Source: Entamoeba invadens IP1
Lineage: Eukaryota > Evosea > Mastigamoebida > Endamoebidae
Direction: 5' to 3'
Length of the DNA stretch: 19,929 nt
NCBI RefSeq assembly: GCF_000330505.1
Contig: NW_004191618.1
Span: 6,115-26,043 of the forward strand
Both the position numbers and the translations under genes were made by a program. Each line of letters starts with the position of its first letter. Position 1 is the first letter of the stretch. Shown here in pieces: positions 1 through 7,592 of this stretch. The notes beneath the pieces were generated by a model. It worked only from the letters and a program-made list of their open reading frames with translations, ran no database searches and was not told the origin of the DNA.

Positions 1-64
1 CCCGTTTACCAAAATAAAAATATTTGCCGCGAGTGTTTTTTGAAGGAAGTCCACTTTTCAGCCA

Positions 65-224
65 CTGTTTGTGCGTCCCCATGTCACCCACTTTCCTTGT
101 CCGTACTGTGTGGACGCGGATGTGGTTCCCCCCCCCCCCCCCCCCGCTTGCGGGGGGGGGGGGGTCAGGGAGGGATCCGCGCCAAGGGAGGACTTGGAAA
201 GTGGGTGAAACGGTGCACAAACAG
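65..224. repeat. GC-rich imperfect foldback (long inverted repeat) with poly-C/poly-G core
   Basis: Two arms pair in segments around a central hairpin. CTGTTTGTGC at 65-74 pairs with GCACAAACAG at 215-224, TCACCCACTTTCC at 84-96 with 196-208, and CGCGGAT at 115-121 with ATCCGCG at 175-181. The centre is C18 (128-145), then GCTTGC, then G13 (152-164), a near-perfect hairpin with a TT loop. The segments are collinear, so the structure is one degenerate foldback and not chance repeats. The composition is sharply different from the AT-rich surroundings. It could be a foldback or MITE-type element, or part of a larger element cut off by the window edge. I see no convincing coding capacity; the open frames across it simply reflect GC-richness. 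Confidence 0.7.
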
Positions 225-297
225 ACTGTTTGAGTGCGTCTTTATGAGCCTTCTTTTCAATGCTCCGTCTTTCTCGGTTTCCACTGACTCGAGGTGA

Positions 298-847
298 ATT
301 TTCGGCATTTTTTGAATTCGGGAACCAGACCTAATATTATCCCAGTTACCTATTTACTATAATTTTAATTTGAATATGATTCGAAATAGAAAAAATAAAT
401 CTATTTTAAGAGGTGGTGGTGGTCAATGTAGGTCCCGTTATGAAAGTGTTAATTATTGAATTTGTGTCGAAAAATCGACTTTGTTTGAAAATTCATGGTT
501 TTGCATTATTTGTAAATGAATAACAATTTTATATTTAAAAAAATTGATATAGTTTTTTAATAATATTTTAAAATACCAAACCCCAATAAAAACAAAACAT
601 TATGTGAATTGAAAACAAATTTAAAATATAAAAATTTTTAATTACATTTGTAAACTTGAAAACAAAATAACTTTTCTAAAAATTAAAATGTTAAGTTGAT
701 ATTTTACTTAAAGATAGAAAATTATCTAATAATAACATAAAGATGTAAATAATAATAACACTAAATACTATAATTTGACACTTATAAAAAACACAAAACC
801 CAAATTGTTTTCTTTTCTTCCAGAAAAAAAATGTACGAAAAAACAGG
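298..847. other. AT-rich spacer upstream of the cysteine protease
   Basis: About 550 bases without a supported gene. The first part, to about 450, is of higher complexity and continues from the GC-rich foldback. A short open stretch around 292-360 looks coding-like but is too short to interpret. From about 480 on, the DNA is simple A/T-rich sequence leading to the protease promoter. Confidence 0.5.
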
Positions 848-854
848 TATAAAA
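848..854 (+). promoter_or_regulatory. TATA-like box of the cysteine protease gene
   Basis: TATAAAA lies 27 bases before the ATG at 881. Entamoeba TATA-like boxes sit about 30 bases upstream of transcription start and 5' UTRs are usually under 20 bases. This placement favours the ATG at 881 over the in-frame ATG at 854, which overlaps the box itself. Confidence 0.5.
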
Positions 855-880
855 TGAAAAATACAATTCTCAATTTCAAA

Positions 881-1892
881 ATGTTAGCTTTCTTCTTGAT
901 AGCCATTGCTTTGTCAACTCCAACATTTGAAAAGTGGATTCACGCGAATCACAAAGTCTATGCCAACAAGGCAGAGTACCTCTACAGATTGGCTGTCTTT
1001 CTTGACAATGCAAAGTTTGTAGCAGCAAATCCGAATACTGAATTGAATGTATTTGCTGATTTAACACATGAAGAGTTTATTAAGTCCCACCTTGGGGCGT
1101 CTTATGAAGTCCCCGAAGTTGCAACAATCAAACAAGAAGTGAAATCAGTTCCAGAATCTGTTGACTGGAGAAGTATCATGAATCCAGCAAAGGATCAAGC
1201 CCATTGTGGCGGGTGTTGGGCGTTCTGTACTGCTGCAACAATGGAAGGAAGAGTCAACAAAGACCTTGGGACTCTTTACTCATTCTCGGAACAACAATTG
1301 ATTTCTTGTGATCCAACTGACAACAAATGTAAAGGTGGACACCCAAGCAATGCTTTTGCTTTCATCAAGAGTAACAACGGAATTACTTTAGAAGAAACTT
1401 ATCCATATATTGCAGACAATGGAACTTGTAAAACCGGAGTTAGAAACATTGCAACGGTGACTGGTGCAAAAAGAGTGACAGACGGAAGTGAGCCGGGTTT
1501 ACAAGATCTCACGGCAACTTATGGACCAATTGCTGTTGGAATGGACGCTTCTCGTGTTTCTTTCCAGTTGTATAAGAAAGGAACTATTTATAACGACGAA
1601 AAATGCAAAAGATTTGTGATGGATCATTGCGTCACTGTTGTTGGGTATGGAAAGAATGATGATGGTGAGTACTGGATCATCAGAAACTCATGGGGTGAAA
1701 GTTGGGGTGACAAAGTTTGTATTTTGAATTTATAAAATTATTTTAATGATATTAACTATTAAACAATTATTACATAAATTTATAAAATAAATAACTCAAA
1801 TACAGGGCCACTTTTTGTTAGCTCGAAACCAAAACAATAGATGCGGTATTGGTAGAGATTCCAATTTGCCAGAAGCTGTCAAACTCGTCTAA
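881..1892 (+). CDS. Papain-family (C1A) cysteine protease, two exons
   Basis: The coding sequence is 881-1714 joined to 1806-1892, giving 306 residues, close to the usual length for Entamoeba cysteine proteases. A signal peptide (MLAFFLIAIALS) is followed by an inhibitory propeptide with the LNVFADLTHEEF segment. The mature enzyme starts near residue 91 (PESVDWRS). The catalytic set is complete: oxyanion Gln106, nucleophile Cys112 in CGGCWAF, His249 in MDHCVTVVGYG and Asn269 in IIRNSWGESWG. Exon 2 supplies the conserved end GHFLLARNQNNRCGIG, which exon 1 alone lacks; without splicing the frame ends early at 1735. The expected role is endopeptidase activity in lysosome-like vacuoles or after secretion. 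Oddities are CGGCW instead of the commoner CGSCW, and His108 just before the disulfide cysteine. An alternative upstream ATG at 854 would add nine residues ahead of the signal peptide. Confidence 0.93.
1715..1805 (+). other. Spliceosomal intron of the cysteine protease
   Basis: This 91-base phase-0 intron starts with GTTTGT, the near-invariant Entamoeba 5' splice site, and ends with TACAG. It is almost pure A/T. Removing it joins GESWGDK to GHFLLARNQ, the expected papain-family sequence after the catalytic Asn, with a normal stop at 1890-1892. Confidence 0.92.
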
Positions 1893-1984
1893 AAGAAGAA
1901 ATTCATTTTACTCACATTTTTTTTAATAATATTATAATTTATATATTATAAATATAACTATATTTTTACAAAAAAAAATAAAAG

Positions 1985-2067
1985 TGGAGATTATAGGAGT
2001 TGAACCCATAGTCTTTTCCAAGAATCATTTGTTGAAAGGAACTATTCTACCGTTGAACTATATCCCC
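1985..2067 (-). tRNA. tRNA-type gene with apparent intron; anticodon uncertain (best fold reads TCA)
   Basis: On the minus strand, 83 bases fold as a tRNA. The acceptor 5' half GGGGATA pairs with AATCTCC and leaves one A-A mismatch at the base. The D arm is GTTC-AACGGTA-GAAT and the T arm is ATGGG-TTCAACT-CCTAT. Both pol III internal boxes look intact: A box TAGTTCAACGG and B box GGGTTCAACTCC. T-runs directly downstream fit a pol III terminator. The anticodon arm needs an intron of about 11 bases: GTTCC pairs with GGAAA (outer pair mismatched) around an 18-base loop. With the intron at the canonical 37/38 site, the anticodon reads TCA, and the intron contains TGA that could pair with it, as in eukaryotic pre-tRNAs. 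Two stem mismatches and the odd anticodon mean it could be a decayed tRNA gene. Confidence 0.55.
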
Positions 2068-2638
2068 TTACTAATTATAATAATTTTATTATAACGTCTT
2101 TAATTTGTTTATAAATAAATGTTATTAAATTTAAATTGTAAAAATTGTGTTACACAACTGAAAGAAATTATTTAATTATTTATGTTCAATATAGAAACTT
2201 GTTAAGATGAATAACACAAATTATATATTCAATATTACACACTATCGAATGTTTTTTTGTAGAACAGTGTTTGTTTCATATTTGATTTTATTCAAATTGT
2301 AATTGTTTGTAAAATTTTGATCCGTTTATTTAATTATTGATAATAAAAATAATATAACAAATACAGATCAAATACATCATTTTAATATAATTTATTTATA
2401 ATATTGACAAGACAACATAATCAGATTAATCCAAGTAAATTAAATTAGAAAAGAAATGTTTTTGTTGTATATTTAATTTGTAGTTATTGTGTATAATGTG
2501 TTAATCAGAATAATTGAATAATAAATGTAAATGTAAATGGATTTACTTTTTGGATAAAAGTAAATAACATATAAAAAATATTTTTGTATAATAAAAAACA
2601 AAGTTAGATGTTTTTAGGTAAAAAAATTAAACTAAAAA
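2068..2638. other. AT-rich spacer between tRNA-type gene and BspA-like gene
   Basis: About 570 bases of A/T-rich DNA. I see no gene, only short low-complexity runs and small chance palindromes such as GTGTTACAC near 2147. It must contain the outer promoter of the gene starting at 2680. Confidence 0.5.
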
Positions 2639-2646
2639 AATGAACT
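2639..2646 (+). promoter_or_regulatory. GAAC core-promoter element
   Basis: AATGAACT exactly matches the Entamoeba GAAC element. It begins 41 bases before the ATG at 2680, within the distance typical of core promoters in this genus. Confidence 0.6.
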
Positions 2647-2679
2647 GAAAATTGATTAAAATAAAAAATATATAATTAA

Positions 2680-3513
2680 ATGTCCTGTTTAGACGGTTAT
2701 AATTTAATGATATGTTCGAAATATTTCACTTCAATTACCGATTTCAAAACCGTACAAATGGTCTGCAAAAAGTTTCGTCAAACAACGATGAAGTTCCATT
2801 ACAACCCAATACCACTTACACACAAAACCCATTCGATTTATTTTTCTAAAATAGAGACGTTGGTACTGTACAGCCCAGAAGATGACATATTAGATGATCT
2901 CACCTTCTTTGCAAGAAAATATTTATATCAAGTAACATATGACAAAGTCGCAACATTAAAAGGTAATAACATCTTCTGTAACGTTTTATACACCATTTCA
3001 GATCGATCAAAATATGGAGATGTTCCTTCAAACATGGTAACCGAAATCGACAAACAAGTTTATACAAATAGTGAACTGACCTCTCTTAAACTACCTAATG
3101 TGTTGACTGCCATTGGAGACTATGCATTCTCTGGATCAACACAACTCAAAGAACTTGATATTCCACCATGTGTGGTTACGATAGGAAAATACTGCTTCTT
3201 TAACTGTTTTGCAATTGAAGAGGTCGTCATTCCAAAAGGCATAAAAACACTTTTTGAGTACACGTTTCATCAATGTAAATTGTTGAAAAAGATTACATTA
3301 AATGAAGGTATTTGTACAATAGGAAGAGGGTGTTTTTCATATTGTGAGAGTTTAAATAATGTCAAAATACCAGAGAGTGTAACAGAGATAGATCACATGG
3401 CCTTTGCGAGTTGTTATCTTCTTGAAAATGTCGAGTTGAATGAGAATAAAATCAAATTTGGATTTTCGGTGTTTGATGGAGATAAATTCCATTTAAAAAC
3501 AATATTTAATTAA
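2680..3513 (+). CDS. BspA-like leucine-rich-repeat protein (LRR_5 type)
   Basis: A protein of 277 residues. The N-terminal part (about 1-45, including ICSKYFTSITDFKTVQMVCKK) resembles the F-box-like leader seen on Entamoeba BspA-type proteins. From about 131 to 270 there are roughly six repeats of about 23 residues with the Treponema-type LRR pattern: LKLPNVLTAIGDYAFSGS, LDIPPCVVTIGKYCFFNC, VVIPKGIKTLFEYTFHQC, ITLNEGICTIGRGCFSYC, VKIPESVTEIDHMAFASC. Such solenoids bind proteins, and the family is large in Entamoeba with mostly unknown partners. There is no signal peptide or membrane segment, so a cytoplasmic or non-classical surface location is possible. A GAAC element precedes the gene. The last repeat is degenerate and the protein ends right after it. 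Confidence 0.9.
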   Translation: MSCLDGYNLMICSKYFTSITDFKTVQMVCKKFRQTTMKFHYNPIPLTHKTHSIYFSKIETLVLYSPEDDILDDLTFFARKYLYQVTYDKVATLKGNNIFCNVLYTISDRSKYGDVPSNMVTEIDKQVYTNSELTSLKLPNVLTAIGDYAFSGSTQLKELDIPPCVVTIGKYCFFNCFAIEEVVIPKGIKTLFEYTFHQCKLLKKITLNEGICTIGRGCFSYCESLNNVKIPESVTEIDHMAFASCYLLENVELNENKIKFGFSVFDGDKFHLKTIFN

Positions 3514-3517
3514 TTAC

Positions 3518-3712
3518 TTATTCAATTAAATAACAATATTTATTATATTTTATTATTATTTTATTAATTTTTATATTTAAAAGAAAAACAGACACGAAGA
3601 CAAAGTACTGATAAATAATCCAAAAACGTACTTTATCTTTTAGAAACATCCTCTTATTATCAAAGACGTTTTCACTGGGTATAAAAATATTTTTTGTGTC
3701 TGTGTGTTTCAT
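3518..3712 (-). CDS. Doubtful small ORF, 64 residues
   Basis: An ATG-started frame in the spacer between two convergent genes. The first 45 residues (MKHTDTKNIFIPSENVF and on) are more complex than their surroundings, with a hydrophobic stretch around 31-45; the rest is Lys/Ile/Asn-rich, as expected from A/T-rich noncoding DNA. A TATATAG sequence lies just upstream of the ATG. A short inverted repeat (CAGACACGAA near 3589, GTGTCTG near 3697) brackets the complex part, so this could equally be a small repeat element or gene remnant. No homology recognised. Confidence 0.18.
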   Translation of the reverse strand: MKHTDTKNIFIPSENVFDNKRMFLKDKVRFWIIYQYFVFVSVFLLNIKINKIIIKYNKYCYLIE

Positions 3713-4027
3713 AAACTATATAAAGAGTTATAATTTTATTATAAATTTACCATTTAAAAAACAATTAATTTTTAAAATACATAGAACCACGGACAAACAC
3801 TATAGAACAAATACTTTTGTTATAAATTAATGGTTTTAATAAATAATTCTTTTTTTAATTAGTTTTTAGAATAATATAAAATAAATAATAAAAAATTTTG
3901 AAATATTCGTAATTTCCCGTTTAGGAACACTTGAATTATGTAAAATGATATATTAAGTGTTAATAAAGTTAATTAGTTTAAACTAATTTTAATGAAAAAA
4001 CAACAACAACACTTGTGACTTAAATAA
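3713..4027. other. AT-rich spacer
   Basis: A/T-rich DNA between the small ORF and the 3' end of the membrane protein gene on the minus strand. Nothing else is recognisable. Confidence 0.5.
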
Positions 4028-5245
4028 TTAATTATCTGCTTTTGAATACCCCTTATCTTCTGGCTTCTTTTTTCCATAGAAATAAAGTCCCATAAAAATA
4101 CTAACCACAACTAAGACCACAACCACAAACACGACAGCGATGCACACAAAGATGATGGCGCCGATGATTGTTTTCTTGTGTTTGTCTCCATTTTTTTCTT
4201 CTGAATTTTCAAACACAAAATTGCCACTTTTATTATCCAACACATCTTTATTCATTACTGAATTTTCAAATAAGACGTTAATGAATTTGATTTCAAATTT
4301 TTCGTCTATTCCTTCTATTATAAAAGTCACGTTGTTAAATTTTGAATTGGAAAATGTGACGTCTTTCCCCACTTTCACATTAATATTGCAATTTGTGAAT
4401 ATCAAATTGTCGAAGTTCACATTTTCAAGTGTTGGTTTTTTTGCTTCAAATCCAACAAATTCAGAATTTAAGAAAGTCACGTCTCTAAGAATTCCACCTT
4501 CCAAAATCATATTTTTCGATTTTAACAATTCAAATTTTGTTTTTGAAAAACTACAAGACGAGAAAACTACATCTTCAAATATATTGGATTTTTGTGTGCC
4601 GATTGTGCATTTATCAAAAGAAGTCTTTGACACAAGCGAATTTTGTAAGTATATTCCAGTCATATAAACGTCGCCAAATACAGCGTTTTGCATATTCAGA
4701 TAGTTTAAATTGGCATCCACAAAACTTGTATTTAACGCATTGAAGTGAACCAATGTTGTGATATACAAATTAAGTGATATAATGTTAGCAGTGCCAATTT
4801 CCATTTCATCAAAAACGCAATTTGACACTGAGAGCTGCTTACCTTCACAATTTTGGATGACAACATCACTCCTTTGAATCGAAGAAAGAAGTTGCATCTC
4901 GAAGTTTTGTGTGTGTTTAAAATTCATAATACCATGATTCGTGCAATTCTCATATAATCCAATGTCATCAGAAATGATGTACTCGGTGTAACATTTACAT
5001 TGAATACCATAATAAGTGTTATTGTTATTAATTGGTTGGATATAGTCAGTACAGTCCGGATATAAATGCCTTAATTGTGGTGTAATAGTGACTACTACAC
5101 CATGGCACTTTATTGTTACAAAGTCAAAATTGTTTGCTTTTGTGTTTAATTTTGAATTTAAACGTAATTTGGAGAGTCGTGAAGATGTCAAATAACCATA
5201 AGAAAAATCAAATAGAAGTAAAAGTGTTGTAATAAATAAGGACAT
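4028..5245 (-). CDS. Type I membrane protein with pentapeptide-like repeat ectodomain
   Basis: The start chosen is the ATG at 5245 (405 residues); a longer frame would begin with TTG, and this ATG begins a clean signal peptide (MSLFITTLLLLFDFSYG). The ectodomain has a cysteine-containing N-terminal part (Cys at about 47, 65, 83, 85, 101) and then, from about 125 to 345, a run of short motifs with F or L every five residues or so, such as VSNCVFDEMEI, NTSFVDANLNYLNMQNAVF and DVTFLNSEFVGFEA. This resembles pentapeptide repeats or a right-handed beta-helix. A strong membrane segment spans about 359-387, followed by a short charged tail (GKKKPEDKGYSKADN). It is therefore a probable surface or vacuolar receptor or adhesin-like protein, ligand unknown. 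A TATA-like TTATATA sequence lies just upstream of the ATG. Confidence 0.85.
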   Translation of the reverse strand: MSLFITTLLLLFDFSYGYLTSSRLSKLRLNSKLNTKANNFDFVTIKCHGVVVTITPQLRHLYPDCTDYIQPINNNNTYYGIQCKCYTEYIISDDIGLYENCTNHGIMNFKHTQNFEMQLLSSIQRSDVVIQNCEGKQLSVSNCVFDEMEIGTANIISLNLYITTLVHFNALNTSFVDANLNYLNMQNAVFGDVYMTGIYLQNSLVSKTSFDKCTIGTQKSNIFEDVVFSSCSFSKTKFELLKSKNMILEGGILRDVTFLNSEFVGFEAKKPTLENVNFDNLIFTNCNINVKVGKDVTFSNSKFNNVTFIIEGIDEKFEIKFINVLFENSVMNKDVLDNKSGNFVFENSEEKNGDKHKKTIIGAIIFVCIAVVFVVVVLVVVSIFMGLYFYGKKKPEDKGYSKADN

Positions 5246-5800
5246 CTCTTTTGTTTGTTGGTATATAATTTTCAAGTGCCAATATTCTATATTTGATTAA
5301 TTTATCAATATTGTTAGAATAGTAAATTTACTTTTTAACCAATTAAGTTATTTTATTGACTCATTGAAAGTTATAAATAGATTTGTAAATGTATATTTAT
5401 AGTTATTATAATTAATATATTAATTAATTTTTATAACATCAAATTGTTTCAAGTCAAAAATTGTGATTTAATAAAAAGAAGAGAAAATATTTTTAATGTG
5501 AATACAGTATGGACAGTTTTGCCTTATGCAAAACTTTGCATTATGCAAGACATTTATTATTTTTTATATAACAAAACTATTTTAAAAGTTGAAAAACAGT
5601 ATAAAAATACCGAACAGTCTGCCTTATGTATAAAGCTATTTCGAGGTTGTTTTTAAATAACTTTGAACAAGAATACAAGAAGTTTAAAATTTATACTAAT
5701 TTAATGCTTAAATTATCTACCCTGCGCCTTTATTCAACGTAATAAGAAATTCCGATACCAGTTTGTATTTTCTTTGTTTTGTAAAACGGTATTAAACTTA
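5246..5800. other. AT-rich spacer with a short imperfect repeat
   Basis: It holds the promoter of the upstream minus-strand gene. Around 5519-5545 TTGCCTTATGCAA is followed closely by TTGCATTATGCAA, and GCCTTATG recurs near 5620. The frame at 5444-5656 starts with TTG and has no recognisable features, so I do not call it a gene. Confidence 0.4.
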
Positions 5801-6193
5801 CTACCAGCTTGACTTGTTGCCAAACAAAATGACAATGACACAAACGATGTCAACAAAAACGCTTTGGACGGCGTTTACTGGGCGTGACTTTTTCGATTTG
5901 GCTGGTTTTAAAAAACATTGAAATAATATGGGCTGTCATTGAGATCGTTTTAAAACTACCACACTTTTACGATGCTCATTGTTCTTCACAACTGTTGATT
6001 GAATAATTTAAACATTTTTTATATCAATTTAATTATTTAATTGCAAAAAAATTCAATTACATTACGCACAACTCATTGGTAGGCTCACATGACTCCGAAC
6101 AGTCATCTCTCTGAACTACCTCATTGTCCCCGTTTCTTGTTTCCTTACTGGGCAATCCAGTGAGTGCTCACTTTCAAAGGATGCCTTTTCCAA
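5801..6193. pseudogene. Decayed coding-like island, strand unresolved
   Basis: This stretch is visibly richer in G and C than the surrounding spacer. On the plus strand 5839-6006 is open for 55 codons with no ATG at its start. On the minus strand 6007-5801 is open except for one TGA, and 6193-6062 is open except for one TAG. Plausible peptide fragments on the minus strand include SFESEHSLDCPVRKQETG and KPAKSKKSRPVNAVQSV. I recognise no family. The best reading is the remnant of a gene or transposable element, more likely on the minus strand. Confidence 0.35.
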
Positions 6194-6593
6194 TTAAGTT
6201 GTTAAATAATATTAAATAGCAAGATGTTTTTTGTTCATTAAACTGCTATGATATGTTGAGAGTTATCAGAACATATCAAATATAATATTCATAAATAATA
6301 TTCTTTATTAAAAATAATAATTTATTGTTTACTATTCGTGTTTTTTTTCACTAACAATAATAAAATTAAAATTATTCGTGTTTTCAATTTTATTTTGTGT
6401 TTTTTTATCAAATTTTGGAAAAATCAAAATTTTTTAAATATAATAAATCAACTATATATTTTAACATATTTGTGAGTAAGTAATATTTCACATAAAGTAA
6501 AATGACCATATTATAATAATTAATTTAATAAAAGTAACATTTATTAATATTCTAATTTTTATTAAATATTTTTTTAGTTATAAAGTCGGCGTT
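6194..6593. other. AT-rich spacer
   Basis: Low-complexity A/T-rich DNA between the decayed island and the TTAA-flanked element. No gene or RNA recognised. Confidence 0.5.
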
Positions 6594-6797
6594 TTAACGT
6601 TGCTTTTTCTCCAAAACGTTGTTTTTTTTTGCGAAAAAAAATACACAACAAACCCTTTAAAAATTGGGAATAACCCAAAAATATATAAATATAAAAAACT
6701 TAAACGGTGTTTTTCTGACATTTCGATAATTATTACCATACATTCTAGTCATAACCATTTAAAAATGAAAGGAAAAATTGGAAAAAAACAACGTTAA
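6594..6797. mobile_element. TTAA-flanked inverted-repeat element, MITE-like
   Basis: A 204-base unit has matching ends. The left end at 6594-6614 reads TTAACGTTGC, five T, then CTCCAA. The right end at 6778-6797, read on the other strand, is TTAACGTTGTTTTTTTCCAA. The ends therefore agree apart from a substitution and a one-base length difference. TTAA sits at both outer boundaries, as left by piggyBac-type transposition, which inserts at and duplicates TTAA. A second CAAAACGTTG copy of the terminal motif lies just inside the left end. No transposase is encoded, so it would be non-autonomous. DNA transposons including piggyBac have been described in E. invadens; assignment to that superfamily is inference. 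Confidence 0.5.
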
Positions 6798-7592
6798 GAA
6801 AATGGCTCTACTAATATTTACAAATATATGATAATAATTATTAATAATATTCATAAATACTACTCATGAACTAAAAACGTTTTTGTGTATAAATAGTGCC
6901 ATATTTTTACATTTATTTTTTGCGGCTTAATATACATTAATTCGATTTGTAAACGATTCTATACAATATTCCCACAGTTTTGGTTACTTTTTTATAAGTA
7001 AAACACTCTATTATTATTTATATTATATAAACAATTGCTTTTTTAAATATAATACTTTGGGATATTTTCATCTTGTATATTTTTAAATGTTATTTAATTT
7101 TAAGTTGTTATAATATGGTATTTTTTCTTTTTTATATATTTTCAAACTAATGTAGTTATTTTAATATCAAACGATTCCAAAATATTCATTTTAAAGACTA
7201 TTATTATATATGTAAATTAAAATAAATATGCAGTCAGTTAATTCATAAATGGTATTTATTTAAATAACAATAATAAATAAATCCAAAATATGTAAGTTTT
7301 TATTAAATACTAAATTTAATCCAATTATTTTGAATGTGTTTCTTTTTCAAAACACATAAAAATTCTTATTTTTTTCATTGGAATTCGTAACCATATCAAT
7401 ATCAAAACATTTTAATAAATTAATTTAACAATTTCATTAAAATAAATTTATTGTGTAAATCTTTAAGAAAATTGGAGTTAACTTTTCGAAACGCTTTTTG
7501 AATAGATTATTGATACATTTTTTTTATAGGACTTTGTTTAATATTTATACATATCACATCTCATTAATGTAGAGTCTAACTTAACAATAAAA
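6798..7592. other. AT-rich spacer and promoter region of the expansin-like gene
   Basis: About 800 bases of A/T-rich DNA. No gene is seen. TTTTGAATGTGTTT at 7329-7342 also occurs near 13948 upstream of the EF-hand gene, which may be coincidence. The ATG at 7593 has a short A-rich leader. Confidence 0.45.

Noticed and set aside
24..297. Two overlapping plus-strand open frames of 69 and 85 codons across the GC-rich foldback
   Set aside because: Both lack a true ATG start and are open only because the DNA is GC-rich; the translations are Pro- or Gly-run artefacts of the homopolymers.
854..880. Upstream ATG as start of the cysteine protease
   Set aside because: It overlaps the TATA-like box and would put nine extra residues before the signal peptide; the ATG at 881 fits Entamoeba promoter spacing better.
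1985..2067. UGA reassignment in this genome based on the UCA-type tRNA
   Set aside because: The GT31 gene ends naturally at TGA after a complete catalytic domain, and the anticodon assignment itself is uncertain.
4140..4743. Plus-strand open frames opposite the repeat-ectodomain gene
   Set aside because: Shadows of the minus-strand gene, which has a signal peptide, membrane segment and coherent repeats.
5246..5275. Ten-residue N-terminal extension of the repeat-ectodomain protein
   Set aside because: The extended frame starts with TTG; the ATG at 5245 begins the signal peptide directly.
5444..5656. 70-codon open frame as a gene
   Set aside because: Begins with TTG, has no signal peptide, domain or coding-like composition.
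6600..6797. 65-codon open frame as a gene
   Set aside because: Begins with TTG, is Lys/Asn/Ile-rich, and coincides with the TTAA-flanked inverted-repeat element.
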